Assembly: GCF_902506435.1 (NCBI RefSeq)
Contig: NZ_LR733215.1
Coordinates: 514,154-578,153 of the forward strand
From: Nocardioides sp. AX2bis
GTDB taxonomy: Bacteria; Actinomycetota; Actinomycetes; Propionibacteriales; Nocardioidaceae
Reading direction: 5' to 3'
Length of the DNA: 64,000 nt
The notes beneath the pieces are model-generated. The model did no database searches and was not told the DNA's origin. It saw only the letters and a program-made list of their open reading frames with translations. Both the position numbers and the translations under genes were made by a program. The first letter of the stretch is position 1. Every line of letters begins with the position of its first letter. Below, piece by piece: positions 59,447 to 64,000 of the stretch.

Positions 59447-60520
59447 GTGACCCGACGCCTCACCGCCCTGCTCCTCGGCGCGCTCGCGCTCCTGCTCGCC
59501 GTGCCCGCCACCGCGACCGCGACGGGTGGCGCAACCGACGACAACCCGCTGGCCGGGCGGGAGTGGGGCACCTACCGCGGCCCGGCGGAGATGGCCTGGC
59601 AGCCCTACGTCGACGCCCGGGGGGCGCGCAAGAAGACGCTGGCCCGGATCGCGCAGACCCCGAAGGCGAAGTGGTTCGGCGCCTGGATCCCGGACGGCGA
59701 GATCGCGGCCAAGGTCCGGGAGTACGTCGCGAACGCCCAGGACGGCGACCCGTCGGTGCTGGTGCAGATGTCGGTGTTCCGGATGGTCCCCTGGGAGCAC
59801 GAGGCCTGCTCGCGCCTGCCCACCGAGCGGGAGCGGGCGTCGTACCGCCGCTGGATCGACGGCTTCGCCCGCGCCGTCGGCCGCACACCGGCGGCGATCG
59901 TGCTGCAGCCCGACCTGCCGTTCGCGCTGTGCGCGCCGCGGGGCTCCGACGTGCCGACCCGCCTGGTGGCCTACGCCGCGAAGAAGCTCTCGGACCTGCC
60001 CCGCACCTCGGTCTACCTCGACGCGGGCGCGGCGGACTGGCCCTCGGAGGGGCAGGGCGGCGTGCAGCGGGCGCTGGACTTCCTGGTCCCGGCGGGGATC
60101 CGCCACGTGCGCGGCGTCGCCCTGAACGCCACCCACTACTCCGCGACCTCGCTGGAGGTGCGCCGTGCGGCCGCCCTGGTGAAGGCGCTGGACGCGCGCG
60201 GCATCACCGGCAAGCACGCGGTGATCAACACGTCCTCGAACGGCCAGCCCTTCAAGTTCGGCGAGTACGACGGCCCGGACCCCGACAACGCCCGCACCTG
60301 CCGCTCCCGCGACGACGACCGCCGCTGCGTCGCGCTCGGCATCCCGCCGACCCACCGCGTCGCCGCCGACCGCTGGCGGCTGCCGGCCGAGGTCGACCGG
60401 CTCGCGCGCCGCTACGTCGACGCCTACCTGTGGGTCGGCCGGCCCTGGCTCTACCGGCAGAACTCGCCGTTCCAGATGGAGCGCGCGCTCGCGGTCGTGC
60501 GGTCCAGCCCCTGGCGCTAG
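59447..60520 (+). CDS. secreted GH6-like (cellobiohydrolase family) protein, altered active site
   Basis: 357 residues from GTG 59447, with a TAGGTT hexamer 6 bases upstream. A signal peptide (LTALLLGALALLLAVPATATA) targets it to the outside. The fold features of glycoside hydrolase 6 are visible: IVLQPDLPFALC, VYLDAGAADWP, RGVALNATHYSAT, AVINTSSNGQPFK and VDAYLWVGRPWLY. Two residues normally acidic look changed: the DRDCAA segment reads PWEHEACSR, and the DTSRNG segment reads NTSSNG. The enzyme may be inactive, have shifted specificity or act as a binding protein. Assignment to the fold is reasonably firm; loss of activity is inference. Confidence 0.8.
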   Translation: MTRRLTALLLGALALLLAVPATATATGGATDDNPLAGREWGTYRGPAEMAWQPYVDARGARKKTLARIAQTPKAKWFGAWIPDGEIAAKVREYVANAQDGDPSVLVQMSVFRMVPWEHEACSRLPTERERASYRRWIDGFARAVGRTPAAIVLQPDLPFALCAPRGSDVPTRLVAYAAKKLSDLPRTSVYLDAGAADWPSEGQGGVQRALDFLVPAGIRHVRGVALNATHYSATSLEVRRAAALVKALDARGITGKHAVINTSSNGQPFKFGEYDGPDPDNARTCRSRDDDRRCVALGIPPTHRVAADRWRLPAEVDRLARRYVDAYLWVGRPWLYRQNSPFQMERALAVVRSSPWR

Positions 60521-60622
60521 TCGTCCGGCGTAGTGATCGGCCGGGGAGCGGGCCGGGCAGCTCGCTGACCTGCGCCGATGCGGACGGCCGGTGCGTGGGC
60601 GAGCGTTCGCTACGCAGGACGA
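60521..60622. repeat. inverted-repeat element, copy 2 (102 bp)
   Basis: The ends TCGTCCGGCGTAG (60521-60533) and CTACGCAGGACGA (60610-60622) form 13-bp inverted repeats with one mismatch. The interior contains CGCTGACCTGCGCCGATGCG, the core shared with the elements at 23362 and 61189. It starts directly after the stop of the GH6-like gene and supplies the stop codon and last codons of the convergent phosphoesterase. Confidence 0.75.
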
Positions 60623-61161
60623 CCGGGGACGCCCAGGCGGGACGTCGCCAGCTGCCGCCAGCGGCCGACGCCGAGAGCAGGCCGGGGTCCGGTCCACAGC
60701 TCGATGGCCTCGACGCGCTGGAGGACCGGCAGCTGCGGGAGGATGGATGCCTCCACCTCGCGCAGGACTTCCAGCGGCTGGTCGTGCGCAACGGTCAGGT
60801 GGGGCACCGGGTCGCTGAACCGGCCCTCGTAGGGCAGGTGAGCCGGGAACGAGGCCGCCACCGCCCTGGTCAGCTCCACGAGGGGGGAGGGATCGTCCGG
60901 GGCAAGGTAGAGCACCTTCTCGTCGAACCACGCCGTGCCACCCAGGACCAGGTCGAAGGGTGCGACGCGGGCCGCGACCTCAGCGACACGGTCCAGGTCG
61001 GTGTCGGCGAGCTCGCGTGGGTCGAGAAACGGGTAGAGCACGGTGACGTGGGCCGGCACCCCGACCCGGCCGGACGCGTCGTGGCGCGACCGGTGGCCGC
61101 CGACGACCCGCTCGGCCGCGGGGCAGCGGACGAGCAGCGCCGTGCGGTCAGGCGGTCCCAC
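60610..61161 (-). CDS. 2'-5' RNA ligase family (2H phosphoesterase) protein
   Basis: 183 residues from GTG 61161. GAAGGAG lies 6 bases upstream, which decides against the longer frame from GTG 61200. Both H-x-T-x catalytic motifs are intact: HVTVLYPFLDP and PHLTVAHDQPLEVL. The family includes cyclic phosphodiesterases and RNA-end processing enzymes; the cellular substrate is not certain. Its last codons (GVPGRPA) and stop lie inside the terminal inverted repeat of the element at 60521-60622, so insertion of that element probably redefined the C-terminus. Its upstream region carries a second element. Confidence 0.88.
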   Translation of the reverse strand: MGPPDRTALLVRCPAAERVVGGHRSRHDASGRVGVPAHVTVLYPFLDPRELADTDLDRVAEVAARVAPFDLVLGGTAWFDEKVLYLAPDDPSPLVELTRAVAASFPAHLPYEGRFSDPVPHLTVAHDQPLEVLREVEASILPQLPVLQRVEAIELWTGPRPALGVGRWRQLATSRLGVPGRPA

Positions 61162-61188
61162 CTGGTCTCCTTCGTGGTCGCGGAACGA

Positions 61189-61285
61189 AAGAACGTACAC
61201 AAGCCGTGGCGCCGACCCAGGGGCCGCGCATCACCGCAGGTCAGCGCGGTCGGCCCAGGTCCGACCCGGGCTTGTGTACGTTCTT
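61189..61285. repeat. inverted-repeat element, copy 3, with perfect 17-bp arms (97 bp)
   Basis: AAGAACGTACACAAGCC (61189-61205) and GGCTTGTGTACGTTCTT (61269-61285) are perfect 17-bp inverted repeats. The interior, read on the reverse strand, contains CGCTGACCTGCGGTGATGCG, the same core as copies 1 and 2, although the arms are unrelated to theirs. It lies between the phosphoesterase start and the mftR stop. Confidence 0.8.
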
Positions 61286-61304
61286 CCGTCGGCGGCGGGC
61301 GGGC

Positions 61305-61904
61305 TCAGCAGGCCAGGTGGGCGCGCAGGCCGCGCATCGCCTCGTCGACCAGGCCCGCCAGGGAGCGGGAGGGGTCGCGCATCCAGGCGTCGTAGGCGGC
61401 CAGCGCCAGCGCCAGCGAGACGTGGCCGACGGTGGTGGGCAGCAGGTCGGTGGGGGACACCGCGAGCCGGTCGGCGACGTGCTCGGCGATCACCGCCCGC
61501 CACTCGGCGTAGCGCAGTGCGGAGTGGGCCTGGAGCTCGGGCGTCCCGAGGATCAGCTCCATCCGCTCGCGGTGGCCCGGCCGGGCGTCGCCGGGGAACT
61601 CGTTGAACCGCACCACGCCGTGGTGCACCGCCTCCCACAGCGGCAGGTCGGGCGCGGTCGAGCCGAGGATCCGGCGGAAGTCGTCGAGGGTGCGGTCGAA
61701 CTGCCCCCACGGGATGTCGTTCTTGGAGCGGTAGTAGCGGAACAGGGTCCGCCGCCCGACCCCGACCGCGGCGGCGATGTCGTCCAGCGTGGTGCCGGCG
61801 AAGCCCCGCTCGGCGAACAGGCCGAAGGCGGCCTGCTCGATCGCGGCGTGGCTGGTGGCTCCCGGGCGCCCGGCCGCCCGCGGGCGCGCCGGCGTGGTCG
61901 TCAT
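61305..61904 (-). CDS. mftR: mycofactocin regulator MftR (TetR family)
   Basis: 199 residues from ATG 61904, with a TAGGGT hexamer 7 bases upstream. The helix-turn-helix (AFGLFAERGFAGTTLDDIAAAVGVGRRTLFRYYRSKNDIPWGQFDRTLDDF) is strongly MftR-like; FRYYxSKNDIPWG is its hallmark. The C-terminal domain binds long-chain acyl-CoA in the mycobacterial homologue. It is divergent from mftA and probably represses the mycofactocin operon through the inverted repeat at 61999-62017. Confidence 0.93.
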   Translation of the reverse strand: MTTTPARPRAAGRPGATSHAAIEQAAFGLFAERGFAGTTLDDIAAAVGVGRRTLFRYYRSKNDIPWGQFDRTLDDFRRILGSTAPDLPLWEAVHHGVVRFNEFPGDARPGHRERMELILGTPELQAHSALRYAEWRAVIAEHVADRLAVSPTDLLPTTVGHVSLALALAAYDAWMRDPSRSLAGLVDEAMRGLRAHLAC

Positions 61905-61998
61905 GGCTCGGACCCTAGCCCTCACCGCCCCGGCGGGGCCGCGGCTGGCGAGGACCCGTCCGTTCGGAGGGGTCGTTGTGGCCACGGGTGCCAATAGC

Positions 61999-62017
61999 GT
62001 GACGCAGACCACGTCAC
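61999..62017. promoter_or_regulatory. candidate MftR operator in the mftR-mftA gap
   Basis: GTGACG (61999-62004) and CGTCAC (62012-62017) are inverted arms around a 7-base spacer. They lie just after a TAGCGT hexamer at 61995-62000 that could be the mftA -10. Position fits a repressor site, but no experimental support is visible in sequence. Confidence 0.45.
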
Positions 62018-62040
62018 ACCCCGCCACGAGAGGAGTCGCG

Positions 62041-62142
62041 ATGAACCCCGAGCACGCCCAGACCAGCCAGACCGACGAGGAGATGAGCGCCGAGACGCTG
62101 GTCGAGGAGGTCTCGATCGACGGCATGTGCGGCGTCTACTGA
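62041..62142 (+). CDS. mftA: mycofactocin precursor peptide MftA
   Basis: 33 residues from ATG 62041, with GAGAGGAG upstream. The peptide MNPEHAQTSQTDEEMSAETL has an acidic leader and ends in the diagnostic IDGMCGVY, the terminal valine and tyrosine of which are joined and excised to make the redox cofactor. It is too short for routine gene finding. MftB binds the leader, MftC processes the last two residues. The stop (TGA) shares its A with the mftB start. Confidence 0.97.
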   Translation: MNPEHAQTSQTDEEMSAETLVEEVSIDGMCGVY

Positions 62143-62414
62143 TGCTCGACGAGCCCTGGACCCTGTCACCGTCGGTGGCGCTGCGCCCCGAGCCCTTCGG
62201 TGCGCTGGCCTACCACTTCGGCAACCGGAAGCTCAGCTTCCTCAAGCGGCCTGAGCTGGTGGCGGTGGTCCGGGGACTCGGCGACGCGCCCGACGTCCGG
62301 TCGGCCCTGGTCGCCGCCGGCGTCCCCGACGCCCAGCACGACGCCTACGCGGCCGCCCTCGAGGGTCTCGCCGCGACCGACATGATCCGCCCTCGCACGG
62401 AGGTGCCCGCATGA
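62142..62414 (+). CDS. mftB: mycofactocin precursor-binding chaperone MftB
   Basis: 90 residues from ATG 62142, which shares one base with the mftA stop (TGATG). The sequence MLDEPWTLSPSVALRPEPFGALAYHFGNRKLSFLKRPELV is the RRE-type peptide-recognition fold typical of MftB. It presents the MftA leader to the radical SAM enzyme MftC. Length matches the family. Its stop overlaps the mftC start by 4 bp (ATGA), so mftA, mftB and mftC are translated together. A frame start at 62127 is possible, but it would overlap mftA by 16 bp and add residues not found in the family. Confidence 0.95.
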   Translation: MLDEPWTLSPSVALRPEPFGALAYHFGNRKLSFLKRPELVAVVRGLGDAPDVRSALVAAGVPDAQHDAYAAALEGLAATDMIRPRTEVPA

Positions 62415-63751
62415 CCCTGGCTCCCGAACGCCCCCTGACCGTCACGCCCGCGCGTCCCGAGCGCCCGGTCGGCGGCGCGCTGGTCGACCAGTTCGAGCTC
62501 GGCCTCGACGCCCCGATCTGCCTCACGTGGGAGCTCACCTACGCCTGCAACCTGGAGTGCGCGCACTGCCTGTCCTCCAGCGGACGCCGCGACCCCGACG
62601 AGCTGACGACCGAGCAGTGCGAGGCCGTCATCGACGAGCTGCAGCGGATGCAGGTCTTCTACGTCAACATCGGCGGCGGCGAGCCCACGATCCGCCCCGA
62701 CTTCTGGCACCTCCTCGAGTACGCCGTGGCGCACGACGTCGGCGTGAAGTTCTCCACCAACGGCGTGCGGATCACCCCCGAGCGGGCCCGCTTCCTCGCC
62801 TCCACCGACTACGTCGACGTCCAGATCTCCCTCGACGGCGCGACCGCCGAGGTCAACGACTACGTGCGCGGCCCCGGGTCGTACGACACCGCGATCACCG
62901 CCCTGCAGAACCTCCAGGACGCCGGCTTCGTCGACGCCAAGATCTCGGTCGTCTGCACCCGCGAGAACATCGGCCAGCTCGACGAGTTCAAGGCCCTGGC
63001 CGACTCCTTCGATGCCACGCTGCGGCTGACCCGGATGCGTCCCTCGGGCCGCGGCGCGGACGTGTGGGACGAGCTGCACCCCCTGCCCCACCAGCAGCGG
63101 GAGCTCTACGACTGGCTCGTCGCCAACGGCGAGAACGTGCTGACCGGCGACTCGTTCTTCCACCTCGCGGCCTTCGGCGAGCCGCTGCCCGGTCTCAACC
63201 TGTGCGGCGCCGGGCGCGTGGTCTGCCTGATCGACCCGGTCGGCGACGTCTACGCCTGCCCGTTCGCGATCCACGACCAGTTCCACGCCGGCAACCTGCT
63301 GCGCGACGGCGGGTTCGACAACGTCTGGAAGACCTCGCCGCTGTTCACCGAGCTGCGCTCCCCGCAGACCGGTGGCGCGTGCACGAAGTGCTCGCACTTC
63401 GACGCCTGCCGCGGCGGGTGCATGGCCGCGAAGTTCTTCACCGGCCTCCCGCTCGACGGACCCGACCCCGAGTGCGTGAAGGGGTACGGCGAGACGGCGC
63501 TGGCCGGCGAGCGGACCATCCCGGCGCAGAGCCAGGACCACTCCAAGTCCAACCCGACCCGCAACCAGCCGGTGATGCTGCAGCTGCTCACCCGTCGGCC
63601 CGACGGGTCCTCGGACGGCTCGGGAGTCCCGGTCTCGGCGTGCGCCGAGAGCCCGCTGGCCGGGTTCAGCCCGACCGACCCGACGGGCGACCCGCTGGCC
63701 GCCGCGAGCCCGTCCGGGGGCTGCGGCTGCAGCGCCGGAGGGGCGCACTGA
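62411..63751 (+). CDS. mftC: mycofactocin radical SAM maturase MftC
   Basis: 446 residues from ATG 62411. The radical SAM cluster motif is ELTYACNLECAHC, with Cys46, Cys50 and Cys53. The C-terminal SPASM region has further cysteines (NLCGAGRVVCLIDPVGDVYACPF; GGACTKCSHFDACRGGCMAAKF). It decarboxylates the terminal tyrosine of MftA and joins it to the preceding valine. The C-terminal extension of about 60 residues after NQPVMLQLLTR is longer than in the mycobacterial enzyme and ends in GGCGCSAGGAH. The stop shares a base with the mftD start. Confidence 0.96.
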   Translation: MTLAPERPLTVTPARPERPVGGALVDQFELGLDAPICLTWELTYACNLECAHCLSSSGRRDPDELTTEQCEAVIDELQRMQVFYVNIGGGEPTIRPDFWHLLEYAVAHDVGVKFSTNGVRITPERARFLASTDYVDVQISLDGATAEVNDYVRGPGSYDTAITALQNLQDAGFVDAKISVVCTRENIGQLDEFKALADSFDATLRLTRMRPSGRGADVWDELHPLPHQQRELYDWLVANGENVLTGDSFFHLAAFGEPLPGLNLCGAGRVVCLIDPVGDVYACPFAIHDQFHAGNLLRDGGFDNVWKTSPLFTELRSPQTGGACTKCSHFDACRGGCMAAKFFTGLPLDGPDPECVKGYGETALAGERTIPAQSQDHSKSNPTRNQPVMLQLLTRRPDGSSDGSGVPVSACAESPLAGFSPTDPTGDPLAAASPSGGCGCSAGGAH

Positions 63752-64000
63752 TGGAGACCTCGAAGAGCGCGCGGATGGCCACCATCCGCAAGAACCTCGA
63801 GAACCCGTGGAAGCAGAACCCGTGGTTCGAGTCCGTCGCGGTCGCCCAGCAGCGGGCCCGCAAGCGGCTGCCCGGTCCGGTGTACGGCGCCCTGGTCGCC
63901 GGCTCCGAGCGGGGCCAGACCATCGACGACAACCAGCGGGCGTTCACCGAGATCCAGTTCGCCCCGCACGTCGCCGGCCACCAGGCCGAGCGGTCGATGG
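63751..64000 (+). CDS. mftD: mycofactocin biosynthesis protein MftD, L-lactate-dehydrogenase-like flavoprotein (5' part)
   Basis: From ATG 63751 the frame is open to the window edge, 83 complete codons. It shares its A with the mftC stop (TGATG). The beginning METSKSARMATIRKNLENPW and LPGPVYGALVAGSERGQTIDDNQRAFTEIQFAPHVAG match the N-terminus of MftD, an FMN-dependent alpha-hydroxy acid oxidase-type enzyme that oxidises the mycofactocin core after cyclisation. The catalytic domain is outside the window. It follows mftA-mftC in the conserved order. Confidence 0.93.
   Translation, partial: METSKSARMATIRKNLENPWKQNPWFESVAVAQQRARKRLPGPVYGALVAGSERGQTIDDNQRAFTEIQFAPHVAGHQAERSM

Noticed and set aside
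61162..61200. Longer start of the 2H phosphoesterase at GTG 61200
   Set aside because: That start lies inside the inverted-repeat element and has no ribosome-binding site, while GTG 61161 has GAAGGAG at the right spacing.

Overview
The window looks like a chromosome segment of a high-GC actinobacterium, most likely Nocardioides or another member of the Nocardioidaceae. The assignment rests on very GC-rich coding sequence, mycothione reductase, the start of a mycofactocin cluster, a FurA-KatG pair, a fused isobutyryl-CoA mutase (IcmF), a DUF222 protein of the HNH-endonuclease type, WXG100/FtsK-type secretion genes, and many genes that appear to be read from leaderless mRNAs (a TANNNT -10 hexamer 6-7 bases before ATG or GTG). 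This is inference from gene content; no database search was run.

Layout: 1-1253 holds the 5' part of a DUF222 gene, a 48-bp tandem repeat array and a small membrane protein. 1415-10056 (+) encodes a probable type VII-like secretion apparatus: a large secreted coiled-coil protein, a periplasmic-binding-protein-like lipoprotein and an FHA/FtsK-SpoIIIE ATPase of EssC/EccC type. Facing it, 10060-21088 (-) holds the probable cargo: a WXG100 protein, a 1794-residue RHS/YD-repeat protein with a WXG100-like N-terminus, and two families of membrane proteins (called A and B here) in several intact and decayed copies, probably immunity or accessory proteins.

21.1-24.2 kb carries housekeeping and accessory genes (LysR regulator, zinc-ribbon peptide, MOSC protein, TspO, tRNA-Thr). 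24.3-30.7 kb is an iron island: an FbpABC-type ferric iron ABC transporter and a divergent three-domain protein (adenylation, carrier protein, membrane acyltransferase), each behind an IdeR/DtxR-like box. 30.8-34.1 kb has two identical 48-residue arginine-rich proteins and furA-katG. 34.2-50 kb is mixed metabolism and regulation: SDRs, RidA-like and LLM oxidoreductases, an alcohol dehydrogenase flanked by inverted 22-bp repeat arrays, NCS2 permease, MASE1 histidine kinase, XRE regulator, HAD phosphatase, mycothione reductase and a BtuF-like protein. 50.2-59.3 kb is an acyl-CoA/carboxylic acid degradation region: XRE-TetR fusion regulator, cyclase-family hydrolase, acyl-CoA ligase, HSDL2-like SDR, acyl-CoA dehydrogenase and IcmF behind a perfect 20-bp palindrome.

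59.4-61.3 kb has a divergent secreted GH6-like protein, a 2H phosphoesterase and structured repeats. From 61.3 kb to the end is the mycofactocin locus: mftR (-), then mftA, mftB, mftC and the 5' part of mftD (+), tightly overlapping.

The observations most worth following are the RHS/A/B gene array with decayed copies, three roughly 100-bp inverted-repeat elements sharing one core motif, the inverted 22-bp arrays around the dehydrogenase gene, the iron-regulated adenylation-carrier-acyltransferase fusion, the duplicated arginine-rich peptides, and the widespread leaderless starts, including an apparent leader peptide ahead of the histidine kinase.
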